This document shows, one piece after another, positions 11,667 through 24,090 of a stretch of 64,000 bases of DNA (positions are counted from its first letter, which is position 1; every line of letters starts with the position of its first letter). The translations under genes and the position numbers were made by a program. Origin of the DNA: Circinella umbellata (lineage: Eukaryota > Mucoromycota > Mucoromycetes > Mucorales > Lichtheimiaceae); NCBI GenBank assembly GCA_025093555.1, contig JAIWNF010000013.1, forward strand, positions 682,001-746,000, given 5' to 3'. The notes beneath the pieces are model-generated. The model worked only from the letters and a program-made list of their open reading frames with translations, did not search any database and was not told the DNA's origin.

Positions 11667-14102
11667 TTAAAAGTTCATAGAGAACTTATTGCCAACAGAT
11701 TCTAAGAATGCTTTTTTCTCTTTTGTGCCACCCTTTTTATCCTTTGATTCCTTTTTATATTTAGAGGATTTACTAGGTTGAGGAGTTCCTGGCGAACCTA
11801 GAGTATTAGAAGTTGTAGGTGTTTCGGGAATTGGAGGTGCACCACCAGCAGCGACACTACCATGACGAGGTGTTTGAGGTGGGCTTGAAGTAGATGACCC
11901 CGGGTATCGATACGCTTCTGTGCCTGCACCAGCATATCCTTGAGAACTATACGACATGCCACGATTGGACCCAATACCTTTTGCAAATGGACTACCTGGT
12001 GTTGCATAAGAAGGAGTTCTCGTTCGAGTAGCAGGGAACTTGGGACTTGTACCAGATAAATGATCCAACATAGAAGACATAGCTGGATCTTCGGATGCTT
12101 GACGTTGAAGAGGAGATGCTGTTGATGACCGGTAATAACCCCCAGATGTAGGTGAAGAGGGACGTTCGGGCTGTTGTTGTGACCGCCGAACTCCTCCTCC
12201 CAACCCAGATCCTTCACTTCGTCCTGATACCGATTCCGCATACATTGAAAAAGTATTTTCACGAGGTGTCATTTGCTGCTGTGCTTGTTGTTGTTGCTGT
12301 TGTTGTTGAATCATTTTTTTGGCAGCAATCATCATTTTCAATGCACGAACTTGTAAACTAGTTTGGTGGGATAATGCGGCTGTTTCAAAAATTAGTGGAG
12401 CTGTTGACATATTGAGCATTTGATGTAATGCATGAGTTGCTAAACCACGCAATCGAGGTAATTCATACATATCTGCCAATAATAAAAGTTGTGACAAGAT
12501 ATGAGGTTGGTATTGTTGAGCTGTCAATAAATTATCTGTATAAATGAATTGTAAAAGCGCAATTACTACTGGATGGGGGTATGGAAAAGACATGCTATGT
12601 GCCTTCAGTACTTGTTGTTTTTGTTCCTGTTGCTGCTGTTGAGGGGTTAATGGTGTTACTAATGCATCTTCGTCACCAGGACCATCAGTAACTACTAGTT
12701 CGTCCTTCTTTTCAATCGCTGGTTTACGTGTTGTTACCGTTGTACGATTTTCTTTCATCAATTGTTCAAAATAAGGCCATCGTTGAGATAATACGGCTGA
12801 ATTAACTGGAATTGATTGATTTTCGATGGTAATAATACGGAAATCGGAAACAGCAGGTTCATTGAGTAAACTAAGGCCCATCTCTTGTGCCAATGTCGAG
12901 CAAGTAGCCTTGGGAAGATTGTACACCCCAAAAGCTTCCATATCCACCATAGCAATATGATCAAAATTGACTTGACGATGATTATAATCATCCAACAAAT
13001 TACGACCACGATGACCGAATACGACAAATCGATTTGTGGTTTCATGAAGTACACCACGGTTCCATGAGCCTTGAGTAAACACAGAACCCGTTTCAATACG
13101 TGACCATGTCAATGTACCAAGATCGAGTGCCCAAATAGTGAATGATTGACTTTGTGGTGATAAATAAGTACCAGCCAATACCAAATGATGACCCAAGGTA
13201 TGACCTGTAGGAAATCGTAACCCAGGAGGCATTGCTGATCCAGACATATAATTGGAACAGTCCTCTACAGCTGAAGATGCACCTGAAGGAGTAAAAATGA
13301 GTTGTAATTCGCGTTTGACGTCAGCAAAATTATAATTGGTATATAAGTAAATAGGACTAGGTGTATCGATTGAGGTAGTGCCGCCTGCAGCATTATTCGT
13401 GTTGTTATCGTCGATGGCTGATACTTGGGGGCTATTATCCACCGTTCCACCACCGTTCATACCTTCTCTAAGCATAATGGGCAAACGAGTTTTGGGAGGT
13501 GCTGTAATGGCAATCGAACGATACGCACCCACGTGTTTGTCGAATGTTTTAGCATGGACCCATTCCCAAGTTTTGAGATCCAAAACATTGATTTCCCCTA
13601 GATATCCATTGTTCATATCCTGTCCTCCAATTACAACCAATTTATCCTCAACAATAGCTGATAGATGAGCATAACGAGGACGTGGTGCAAATAAAGAAGG
13701 CTCCACAGTAGGTCGTTTCCAAGTCATTGTTTCCACATCAAATACAGAAATATCGTCCAATACACAAAGTCCATCAGTTGAAATACGAGAATATCCCATT
13801 CCACCAAAAACAACAATACTATTATTGTAAACATCGGCCGAATGAAAATAACGAGGTTTGGGTGGTTTGGCTGAATCAGGTGGTGGTATATGACGAGTCC
13901 ACTGGAGTGTGTTTAAGTCAAGTACATACATATAGTTAGTCATTTTTCTTGAAGTAACGAGTCGACCAGCAAATACGAATACTCGGTCTCCTACTACAGT
14001 CATTGAGGCGCCAACCAGTGGCGGTGGTGTTTCTCCATTTGTATTATGAACTTGGGTGATGATTCCCGAGATTGATTGCATCTGCATTGTTGGCGAAGGC
14101 AT
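11667..14102 (-). CDS. Kelch-repeat and BTB-domain protein (Mds3/Pmd1/Ral2-like layout)
   Basis: A single exon of 811 aa, the longest uninterrupted frame in the window. Residues ~25-400 hold Kelch blades: MTVVGDRVFVFAGRLVTS, NSIVVFGGMGYSRIS, DKLVVIGGQDMNNGYLG and TNRFVVFGHRGRNLLDD, each with the spaced Trp typical of Kelch motifs (NTLQWTR, ETMTWKRP). Residues ~415-590 form a BTB fold (VSDFRIITIENQSIPVNSAV), split by a Q-rich acidic insert and closing with LLLLADMYELPRLRGLATHA. The C-terminal ~200 residues are S/P/G/Q-rich and end in a lysine cluster. Kelch plus C-terminal BTB is the layout of yeast Mds3/Pmd1 and fission yeast Ral2, which act in nutrient/TOR or Ras signalling. That functional link is inference; Cul3-adaptor-like use is another possibility. 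Confidence 0.85.
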   Translation of the reverse strand: MPSPTMQMQSISGIITQVHNTNGETPPPLVGASMTVVGDRVFVFAGRLVTSRKMTNYMYVLDLNTLQWTRHIPPPDSAKPPKPRYFHSADVYNNSIVVFGGMGYSRISTDGLCVLDDISVFDVETMTWKRPTVEPSLFAPRPRYAHLSAIVEDKLVVIGGQDMNNGYLGEINVLDLKTWEWVHAKTFDKHVGAYRSIAITAPPKTRLPIMLREGMNGGGTVDNSPQVSAIDDNNTNNAAGGTTSIDTPSPIYLYTNYNFADVKRELQLIFTPSGASSAVEDCSNYMSGSAMPPGLRFPTGHTLGHHLVLAGTYLSPQSQSFTIWALDLGTLTWSRIETGSVFTQGSWNRGVLHETTNRFVVFGHRGRNLLDDYNHRQVNFDHIAMVDMEAFGVYNLPKATCSTLAQEMGLSLLNEPAVSDFRIITIENQSIPVNSAVLSQRWPYFEQLMKENRTTVTTRKPAIEKKDELVVTDGPGDEDALVTPLTPQQQQQEQKQQVLKAHSMSFPYPHPVVIALLQFIYTDNLLTAQQYQPHILSQLLLLADMYELPRLRGLATHALHQMLNMSTAPLIFETAALSHQTSLQVRALKMMIAAKKMIQQQQQQQQAQQQMTPRENTFSMYAESVSGRSEGSGLGGGVRRSQQQPERPSSPTSGGYYRSSTASPLQRQASEDPAMSSMLDHLSGTSPKFPATRTRTPSYATPGSPFAKGIGSNRGMSYSSQGYAGAGTEAYRYPGSSTSSPPQTPRHGSVAAGGAPPIPETPTTSNTLGSPGTPQPSKSSKYKKESKDKKGGTKEKKAFLESVGNKFSMNF

Positions 14103-15897
14103 TGCTCTTCTATTTTTTTATAGTATATTGGGGTTTCTCTGTAGTAAGTATATATAATATATGTAATTTTTTTTTAGGGGGAGGAGATAAAAATATAAAT
14201 ATGTATAATAAAAAGGAGAGGAGAAAGTGCAGGTAAAAAAAATACGTCTCAAAAGTTTCTTTACAAAAGAAAACAAGAGGAACGAAAGAAAAAGAGCGTG
14301 GTGTATATAATTTTTAGCCTAGAAACACAAGGTAGAAAAAAAAGTGTGTGTTGAAAAAAAAACTCTTGGGAGTGGAAGTTGGGAAATGAAAACTTATCTT
14401 TGTGTTGCTCAAGTTGCATCCTTGTGTTACAACTATAAAAAGTCCGCTGTTCACTCTTAATTTTTTGGGATATATCCTTGCATTACTATGATCACCTAAT
14501 GTTGCCAGTCTCTCTTCTTCTTTTTCCGGCATTAAATCTCATTAAATGATGGCAGGGGCCAGATAAAAATACATGCTATTTCGTATTTGATTAACATTTA
14601 ATATTTAACATTAAAATATGAAAGAAGGGTTAAAAATGCAAGGGTGAGAGAGTTAGCGCAAACAGTATAAAATTATAAAACTTTGAGGAGTGTAAAAAAA
14701 AAATACCAAATACGTCTCCCACAATATCGAAACAAGTTTAGATTAAAAATTAAACCTACCAAAAAAGCTTATTGTTGTTTCATCTACATCTTTCTTTGTT
14801 TAAGGTCCCAAACTCGAAATTCATTTCATTAGCTCTCAGAGCAATAATAATAAACTATTTTTTTTATTTTACTTTGCAAAATGATTCATGAGTTATTATG
14901 ATAAAAATCTTTAAAAGATCATAAAAAGAAAACGCCGATCAAATTCTCTCTCTTGATGTTCCAAAAAAAGACGCGTACTAAGGTCGGTTTGGACCTTATC
15001 CACAGCAGCTTTCATGTCTAAAAGGGAAATCAAACTCAAGGAAACAATAACTCTCTTTTTTTTTTCCTTCTGTCTATGACCCACAAAAAGTAAAATATTT
15101 TATTATTTACATTTTAACTTCTAAAATAACACCCTTTTTTTGGGCACTCTACTTTTTAATAAATAAATAAAAGTATTGTTGAACAAACTAATTTACCTTC
15201 TAGAAAAAAAACAAGATTATATTTTGTGTTTCGTAAATGATCGTCAAATACAAAAAAAATGGGTTCACACTACGAAAAAATGTAAATATCCGTGTACCTC
15301 AATTATATATATAGAAAAAATGTTATGATAGGCAATTTTGCCATGTGAATTAAGGATTGTTAGGCCCTCCTAAGGTTACACTATTGTTTTTCTAGTGGGT
15401 TACACACTTTCTTTTATTTTTCGATCGTAGGCTCTTTCAGCTTAATGCAAAAAGATATATATATATATATAAGAGCAAAATGTTACGAACTATATACTAT
15501 GTTAATATTTTCGTGATATTTGGTTATATGAAATTGATTCTTTTACGTAATATATTCAAAAGAATTGAAGAAAATGCGATGGGGTGATATCGTTGGTTTT
15601 TTTACTTTCTTCAAAACTATGCACATTTAAAAAACCAATAGTTTATTTTTATTTTTATCATTATTATTTCAGCAATGATATTTTATGAATATTAAAATTG
15701 AATCAAGATCTATCGCCACGACATTTTTTTACTAGTTACCATAGTAATAAATTCTTCTAAGGGTAAAAATGTATAATCAACAGAGTATCTGTGGAGAGAG
15801 ACATTAAATTTAGCGGAGTACGAATTGATTCCAGCGCCGGGGCGAGGGCATTTTGGTGGTGCTGGTGCCGAAACACTATTCGCCCTCTTTCACGAAT
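14103..15897. other. Divergent intergenic region between the Kelch/BTB and eS24 genes
   Basis: About 1.8 kb, AT-rich, serving two divergent promoters. Just upstream of 15898 there is a locally GC-rich stretch (about 15825-15895), unusual here, ending in a pyrimidine-rich CCCTCTTTC. It is plausibly the ribosomal-protein promoter or start region. No gene was seen. Confidence 0.5.
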
Positions 15898-16865
15898 ATG
15901 GTATGTAAATCATAGTAGTGTAGACGATATAAGTGAAAGGGAAAGGGGGGATGAGAAAATAATGAATGGATGGATGAGTAAAGAGATGGATGAATGGAAT
16001 GGTGAAAGGGATACAACAACAAAAAACGAATTACAACATCCGTGACGACCGCCAAACGATTATATATATATGAACCGATTACCAGCTATTATATACAACC
16101 TATGCATATATAATACATCCATCTATCAATCAATTCAACAGAGAAAAGAAACGAATTATACACCAACGTTATAACGATAAATGGATGAATAAATGGATGG
16201 ATGGATGGATGGGTGTTGAAAAATAGGGGTTGGAGCTTGTGATGGCCATTATGGTCGAAATTTCAATGGGGGTGATGGACATTCCATAATTGAAATTATA
16301 ATTATTACCAGTGCAGCAAGTTTCTAATAATAATAATTTTATAATGTACAAATAAAATTATAGGCTGACGCTGCAACTGTTACTATCCGCACTCGCAAGT
16401 TCCTTACGAACCGCTTGCTCCAACGTAAGCAAATGGTTGTTGATGTCATCCATCCCGGTCGCGCCACCGTCCCCAAGGATGAGCTCCGTGAGAAGCTTGC
16501 CAAGATGTACAAGTCTAACAAGGAAGTTGTTTCCGTCTTTGGCTTTAAGACCCACTTTGGTGGTGGTAAGACTACCGGTTTCGCCTTGATCTACGATTCC
16601 GTTGAATCCCTCAAGAAGTTCGAGCCCAAGCACCGTCTTGTCCGCGTACGTATTTTTGACTATTATTTATTTAACTCAAGTAAAGAAGGTGTAGAAATGA
16701 CTTCATGGAAATTAATTATTTCTATGATTATTATAATCTTTTTTGAAAATATAGATTGGCCTTGCCGAAGCCCCCAAGGGTGGCCGCAAGCAACGCAAGG
16801 AAAAGAAGAACCGTGCCAAGAAGGTCCGCGGTACCAAGAAGAATGCCAGTGCTGCCAAGAAATAG
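15898..16865 (+). CDS. RPS24: 40S ribosomal protein eS24
   Basis: Proposed exons are 15898-15900 (ATG only), 16364-16645 and 16755-16865, total 396 nt, 131 aa. The mature sequence [20 protein letters not shown], with [33 protein letters not shown] and a Lys/Arg-rich tail, is unmistakable eS24 (usual length 130-135). Exon 2 begins with GCT GAC right after an acceptor and lacks an in-frame start at the right place. The nearest fitting start is ATG at 15898, immediately followed by the consensus donor GTATGT, which gives M-A-D. From memory, the human gene also puts little more than its start codon in exon 1. Coding GC is higher than in neighbours, fitting high expression. Exons 2 and 3 are certain; exon 1 is likely. 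Confidence 0.92.
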
Positions 16866-18759
16866 AGGAAATAAAATTTTATTATATTTTCTTTTTTGTA
16901 TTCGTGTTGTGGATGTTGCTCTATACACATATACATAAAAAACATCAAAAATCAACGTACTTGTAGATCTAAAATCTGTAAAAAGCATTGTAGATATGTA
17001 ATTTTTACTGGTTTATTGTTTTTTGGAATGTTGGAAGGAGAAATGTTGGATATAGATTATTATGGACGATTGGTATCGATTATTTTGTGGGGGACTATTA
17101 TAATGGTTATTTTCATTGAAGTGAAGGGGTAAAGGTCGAAAATCATTATAATTTATTCATTTACAGGTACAAAATAGCCCTGTTTGCGAAAAAATGGTTA
17201 CATGTCGTAGTTGCATGAATTAAATCTGAATTTAAATACTTTATAACTTGCGACGTGCAAAAAAAAGACTTTTGAGGTATTTTACACGACTTCTATTGTT
17301 GCTGCTATATGTATAGGATCTGTGATTACCCCGAATGAATAATTTTTTTGCACGCTGATGTTTACCTAATACATGACCGAACAAAGAACTTGCTTTCACT
17401 GATCGATATTTTGCGTTTCAGATATAGATTGTCTTATAAAAAACAATACATAGTAGTCTAATAGAAACTTAAAGGTATATTTATCGGTAGATAAGGTATA
17501 ATAGTGAAATTATAAATGGCATATTATCCTATCTGTCTTCCAACAATATATCCATTCCTTATATCTTTAAAAACGTCATATATATATATATATATATACC
17601 CTGCTTTTTTAGTGAGTCAATTGAAGGAAAGGTTCCTTATGGAATAATAGATATCAAGCAAAGTAACAACCAAAAGTTCTATAATTAAAGGCCGACGTAC
17701 GCACGGACCGCAGTCAAACTATTTTTCATTTTGACCTAGCGAAAGAAAAAACCTGTTTCAAAAGGTTAAGAAATGCGTGTGTACCTTGATAAGTTACGTA
17801 CTGGGAAACAGTAATTAATTTATTTTTACATTACAATTCCCTTGCAATGTATGTTAATAACAGAGAAGACCTCAATTAGATTATTCAAGAAAAAAAGACT
17901 TGACTAACTTTTTTTGTTCCACTCTTGCAAATAAATTTAATGAACATTTTATGTGGATATGGCTTTCTTTTAGTGGATTATAGATAATAGTACAATCTAA
18001 GTAGGGAGCGCTACATGGTGACTTTCAATTATTAATATTGGAATGTTGAATTGTTAAATACGTTTTTTACTCGGTCTTTTACTGTTTTAGAAAAAATAAT
18101 ATACGTACACTTCCATTTGTGTGTCTTGGTATTAGACCTTTTATACAGCTGGTCATTAATTTTCAAACTCTTGATATGAATGTCAGGTACCAAAATAAAT
18201 TACATTATTGGCAGCACGATTATGGTCAATTAATGGATGGCTGTAAACAAGTAGTATGTTAACGTCTAACTAGAAAATCTCGCTACATACAGCTTGTAAA
18301 ACATATTAAAATGCTTCAACAAGTACGAATACATTACGTATTTACAGGAAAAGTCAATACATCTTTAGAAGCAATCTGTATTTGATATGAGAAGAATAAT
18401 TCTTTTTTTACGCATTTAATACCTTTCCTTAAAAAAAGGAAACATTTCAATAATGTATAATATATGTATATGGATGAATTCACTTGTACAAAGTGCTTAG
18501 TATATCTTTCATGATAGTTTTTTTATTAGGTGGTATACAATATGTTTAAAAGCAATATTTATTAATATAATGTTACATTGTACATATGATTAGTGGAGGA
18601 AGCTACCAATTAAAACCTATGAATAATTATTATTATAATGATATTTATGTCGTTCATGTGTAGTATAGATACGTAAAATAAATTTATATAAAAAGAAAAG
18701 AAAAAAGAAGAATTAAATTAGTTTATAGTAGTAATAATTGTAATAGCATTAGTCGTAGC
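16866..18759. other. Convergent intergenic region
   Basis: About 1.9 kb between the 3' ends of the eS24 gene (+) and the permease gene (-). It is AT-rich with a TA microsatellite near 17579-17600. No coding signal or repeat family was recognised. Confidence 0.5.
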
Positions 18760-21700
18760 TTATTTTTCGTTTGCTTTAGAATTAGAAGGGTTCGATGATG
18801 ATAAACTTGAAGTATTGGAAGAAGAAACCTCTACTGCTTTTTCAATATCTGATAGTTTTTCAACGGGAGGTTGTTCAATTTCCAAATTGACACCAACACG
18901 TTCATCATCAGACAAGTTAATCACTGGTCCCTTGAACCATTTGCGTCCATCAATAAGGAAACGACCTGGTATATATCATACATTGTTTTTTGAAGGTGGT
19001 GAGAAAATTTTGATACGTCTCAATTACGTTCTGAACATTTTTTATAACTATTATCTATAATAATAATTACCTCCAGCACCGATAGTAACCAAACCAATTG
19101 CAAGACAAGCATCTGTAAACAATCCATCATCAATAAATAAATTATACTTTGAATAATTTCTTTTGTTAGTGTTATATAATATTACGCATTAATAACTTAC
19201 AATTCATATTGACAGCAGTGATAGGGTCTGTTATAGTATAATATATTAGTAAGTAGTACGTATAAACGTAAAAATAATGTTCATTTAGTTCTATTATTTC
19301 ATATTCATTTCAAAAACTTACATTCTGGTGGTAATACAAACAAAATAGTGATAAATGCAATCCAGAAAAGGGCGATACTATATAAAATACAATTTATTCA
19401 TGCCCAGTGAGTATATTATATAAACATATATAATTGAAATTTAAGTGAGTCATCAATGTAAAGAGTAGATAATTTTACCAGCCAATGGGCTCAGAAAATC
19501 GCCCAAGATGAAGTGGTCCGGGTTTAAATGCTTTTCGATTTAACAACTTGCAAGCAATAGGAATTGCATATGAAAGAAAAAGACCAATTGTAGCTACAGA
19601 TGTAATGGCAGAAAATGCTGTATCGTTGCCTAAGGAGGGTAACCCTAATATAGATGCGACTAATACTGATAACCACACAGCATTGATGGGGGTCTAATTT
19701 TTTTTTTAGGAAAAAATAATATTATGAGTATATGTTAGTTGTTATATCATTATGGTGATCATTGCGTTCATTCGCCATAATCTTTATTTTTTGATATCAT
19801 AATAAATTTTGATAATGCAATATCCATTTACCTCCATTTTTTTATTTACTTGATGCCAGTATTTACTTCCAGGCATGGCTCCATCCCTGGAGAAAGCATA
19901 AATCATACGTGAATTGGCCTACCAGATAATTTATGTGTGAGTTTTCATGTAACTTTCGATAAGCATATAACTTTTTTTAACACTTTATATTTAAAATGAT
20001 CCTCATGACTTACCGTGACAGAAGCAAATCCACAGAACCAACAAGCAACAATCAACATGACCATAAGTACGATACCTCCCTTTTCACCTACGCTATCGAC
20101 AATAATCTGCATAACCGGGAATCCAGTGCTCGAATTAATAGTTGTATCCAAATCTTGAATACAGAACAAAAATCCAACAAGGAAAATGAATCCCATGATA
20201 GCACTCACTACGTAGAGAAAAAAATGTTTCTTAATATGTATAATGATAAAATATATATATGGAAGACGTGTATACTTCCTTTCCCAGTATATATAATTTT
20301 TCATTCCTTTTTCCATGATTACATAACCTTTATTAATTAATACTAATTCACTCTGCTTTTACTTACCAACAATAGCCATAATCATACCAACAGGGCCGCT
20401 AATTTCGGCATTTTTTGTTTCCTCAGACATGTGAGCAGAAGAATCAAAGCCGGTTAATGTAAATTGAGCTTGTAACAATCCACAAAGAACAACATAAGCA
20501 GGGCTGGTCCATCCAGTATTGTTGTTAAAGTGACCAAACACAAAACTACCAGGTTGACGGGTAGGTGCACATGCTAAAATAGTTATAATGACTACCAATG
20601 GACAGATTACTTGCCACCATGTACTAACAGCTATTACAAATATAATTTATCCGCAATACAACAAATTAATCATTGCAATACCAGTTTTTTTGTTCTTCAC
20701 GTAACTAAGCTTGTATGATACAAAATATTCCTCCCTCTCTACTTATTGCTCTTGTAATATACTACATATAAAAATAGAAAAAATATAACTTACAATTAAT
20801 TCGACGCATTACACCTGGTCCAAGAGAATTTGCGATACCGTGAGAAACACAAATAGCAATATGAATTCCAGTAGTTGCACCTGCTGTAGGTACCCATTCT
20901 CCATGTTGTCCAATTGAAATAACACCGGCAATCATAAGAGCAAGACCATAATCAATGCCTGCTGTCACCGCAAACTGTCCGATCAGATTAAACCAACCTA
21001 TATATATAATAAACCATTATATATATATTTAGTGTTTGTTAATTTATAAAAATAATTTTTTATTAGTGTAATAATGGACTTTTTATTGACAGGTATGATT
21101 GAATATATTTTTTTAGTAACATTATTTACCGCTAAACCAAGAAGCTGCTGGTGCATGTTTTGGAGTACTTAAACGAGCAGCCCACCAATATAATCCACCA
21201 CTTGTAGGGTACGCACTGGAAATTTCTTTTATAGTAGCAGTGATTAAAGCAACATATTTTACACAAAAGAGGAAATTAATGTAGTATCGTTAATAATAAT
21301 TTTTCTTCTGTTATAACAAGTGTTTTCATATCGATGATATAATACTATTATTCCGAATTAAATTTATGTAATTACCTGCAAGAGCCAAACCTACTTGAAG
21401 TGCAAAAAAAGATACTACCACCCAACCGAAAACAATAACAACAGGTCCTCCAGTATTCAAACCATCTAATAATAGCGTATTATATTAAGGATAATTAAGA
21501 TATATATATATTGCACCTCAATTATATAACAAATATAACTCTTTGAGATACTTACATCCAAATAATGATGTCAATCCAGAGGAAATACATATTACGCTTA
21601 ATGCAATACCATAGTTACCAAGTGACTATATAAGACGTAACAGAAATAAAAAATTGATTCAACTGCCTTTCTCTCTTTCTCTCTTTCTCTTTTTTCCAAG

Positions 21701-22020
21701 TTTTTTTCAATATATAAAACATTCTTACTGTTAATTCTCTTTTCAATTCCTATATATATGTACGTAACATCCAATAAAAATAATAATAAAGGTACGATTT
21801 TAATATTGTTATCTTATAGAACATATATTATACAATCATCATCGTATGCATAAAGAGTGGGTGGTAAACTTTTGTTCTAAGTATATATATAACAAAGATA
21901 AGATTAAAAAGTGATTATACATACCTGCTTATAGCCCAATTGATTTAATCTTGCGGCATCTCTAGCAGCTATTTCTTCCGCTGTTTGTTTTGTTGTCTTT
22001 TTCGCTGGTGATGGTGCCAT
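18760..22020 (-). CDS. Amino-acid/GABA/choline-type APC permease (Uga4/Hnm1/Bat1-like)
   Basis: A highly split gene of about 13 exons. The start is at 22020 (MAPSPAKKTTKQTAEEIAAR) and the stop at 18760-18762. I verified exon 1 (22020-21925), a 21-nt exon 2 (21749-21729, ELKRELT) and the exon 3 start (21625, SLGNYGIALSVICISSGLTS). Later exons encode the family's membrane segments: SAYPTSGGLYWWAARL, GPVGMIMAIVG, GFIFLVGFLFCIQDLDTTIN, a blade with ILGLPSLGNDTAFSAITSVA, and FKPGPLHLGRFSEPIG. The last exon encodes FLIDGRKWFKGPV and an acidic/serine tail. These motifs are those of the fungal APC subfamily with about 12 TM helices that moves GABA, choline, polyamines or other amino compounds at the plasma or vacuolar membrane. 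The substrate cannot be called. Exact borders of the middle exons were not all computed. Confidence 0.87.
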
Positions 22021-22837
22021 GGTATTATTTCTTTAAAAAGAAATAAAAAAAAGGATAACAAAGAAAAAAGAAAAAGAAGATCACCTTAGCAAGTTCTTTT
22101 TTTCTGTGATCCCGTTTTCTTGCACTACCGTCGAAAAAAAAATTCTTCAAATCATTAAGTATGACAGTAGAAGTAAGTGTAACATGAAAATAAAACCTTG
22201 ATAAGGTCCGAATGATATCCTTTTTTATAAAAAATATTTACACTTTTTTAAATCAATAAGAGAAAAAAGCATTATATTATAATAGAAAAATTAGTCTTTC
22301 ATTAAAAAAGGGAGACTGAAAGAAGAAAATGAAGAAATGATATATTCATGGGAACATCTGCCTTTTGTTTTAACTGATATCTCCTTTGATTCTTATCGCG
22401 AGGCTATGTCTTTTTTTTCCTTTTTCTCATTTAAAAGCCCTTCTTTTTTCTTTATTATTGAAAAAGAAATAATCAACTTCTTCATACATTATTTTTTACA
22501 GGTTAAAAAACAATTGTTACAGCTAATAGCTTGTTAGCTCCCAAAAAGAAAACTTTTTGGAAGACTCATACTGATGAAGTTTAAGGATGTCAAATTATAA
22601 AAATGCTTGGTACCACAATAAAAAAAAATTTCAGCCACAAGTTGAAAAAAAAAAGCAAAAAGGGAGAGAGAGGAGAGAGAAGATAAAACAATCAAAAAGT
22701 GAAGGTTAGCCTTCACCTAGATACACGCTTGTTCTGTAATAAATATAAGAATATAATATACCGAAAGAATTTAACTTCTTCTGTTCACCGGTCATCTCTT
22801 ATGAAAAAGAAAACACATAAGTAAAACTTGAGGGAAA
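22021..22837. other. Permease promoter region, no gene seen
   Basis: AT-rich, with purine-rich and T-rich tracts upstream of the minus-strand permease start. Short open frames here are low-complexity. Confidence 0.4.
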
Positions 22838-23340
22838 CCAGGTATTTTATTCCAGAACCAGAATTGGTGTCACTGTATTTTTTGTTTCGGAAACCTGTTA
22901 CGATGAGAATTTCCTCTTTTTCTCTGCGTATCCCTCTTTCCACAAGATTGATCTGATCGTTGTACAAGTCCATACTTGTTGAAGTCATCTACAGCTCCAA
23001 GATCTATCTTCCGCTTTATACTTCTTGTCCTTGTGGTTATAAATTTCCCAATTCGGATTGATTTGGTTACAAAAGATTTTTTGATTTCTAAATGCTTTGC
23101 AAGCTTCTTTTTTTTGGGGTATGTACGTTTTAGTAATCAATTACCTTTAGATTAAAATCATAACAGCAGTATAAGGAAAAAAAATCATACATTTATAACG
23201 CTATTATAATTATCATATGGTATTCTTTATTTAAACTGCCTATTATAGAAAAGGTAGTAACAAGTTGCTATTATTCATGAATATAAGATAACGAGTGCAA
23301 GTTATATATGTTAAGAGAGAGGGAGAGAGGAAAGATAAGC
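22838..23340 (+). repeat. Dispersed direct repeat, copy A
   Basis: About 0.5 kb that aligns by eye with 30587-31066 in the same orientation. Shared anchors include GATCGTTGTACAAGTCCA, AAGTCATCTACAG, AACAGCAGTATAAGGAA and GTAGTAACAAGTT, in the same order and spacing, with scattered substitutions and indels. It contains no coding capacity. It could be an old LTR-like end or a non-autonomous element. Confidence 0.8.
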
Positions 23341-23689
23341 TTAAGATATATTATGTAGGCATAGTGTGGACACTATTCCATTGATATGTCATACCTAACT
23401 CTCAATCTTTTAAGGTAGAATTGTCAGGACCCTCTTTCTCATCCACTCATATAATATTTAGAGCCTCTACCTCCTCTCTGTACTGTATTTACATCTTTAT
23501 TTAGATATAGAATATTATTATCATTATTTCATATTCTTGATAGTGACGCTCTCATCAGCGTTTATTATTATTATTTTATTTTCAAATAATAATTTATCTT
23601 ATAATTTTGATCTTCCTCAGTAACATAGTTTTTATTACAGAAAATATGAGACGAAATAGATTACAGTACCTACCTGCTGGATATTAATG

Positions 23690-24090
23690 CATCATCTATT
23701 CCTTTTTCTTCTGAATCTTTCCAAGTTAAAGCTAAACCATTAATTTCAAAACTATTAGACAAGTTCTTTCCAATGCTCATTGGATGATCTCTTGTAATTT
23801 CATAACTTCAAATGAACGTCTAACACAATGACCATTATGCCATACTTCTAATGGTTTTGTACTACCAATTTGTTCACTCTTTTTATCGGAACTAGTTAAA
23901 CAAATATAACTATGGACAGATAACACTTTAATATTCTCTTTATTACAAAAAACTTTATCTATACCTGAAAACGTAGCTCCTCCGTCTAACAAAGAAAATA
24001 CACGTCGTTTCTCTACATTTATAAGTATCGGTGATTCGTCCTCTTGGTTGATATCTGTTTTCTCTTTTATATTTTTTCCTTGTTCTTAAA
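23690..24090 (-). pseudogene. Retropepsin fragment of a Ty3-like LTR retrotransposon
   Basis: Read on the minus strand, the frame gives SLLDGGATFSGIDKVF, then an IGSTKPLEVWHNG segment and FEVMKLQ. This is the order seen in fungal gag-pol aspartic proteases (active-site loop, flap region, F-E-V-M strand). After FEVMKLQ the frame breaks near 23785 and the sense continues in another frame (DHPMSIGKNL, then INGLALTW). No gag, reverse transcriptase or integrase is visible nearby. The active-site triplet is Asp-Gly-Gly rather than Asp-Ser/Thr-Gly. I call it a dead scrap; the family level is confident, the clade less so. Confidence 0.6.

Noticed and set aside
13378..13668. Frames antisense to the Kelch/BTB gene
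   Set aside because: Mirror frames of a long real exon, no domain.
15791..16045. Open frame over the eS24 start region
   Set aside because: It spans the proposed ATG exon and intron; there is no domain, and the splice donor GTATGT lies inside it.
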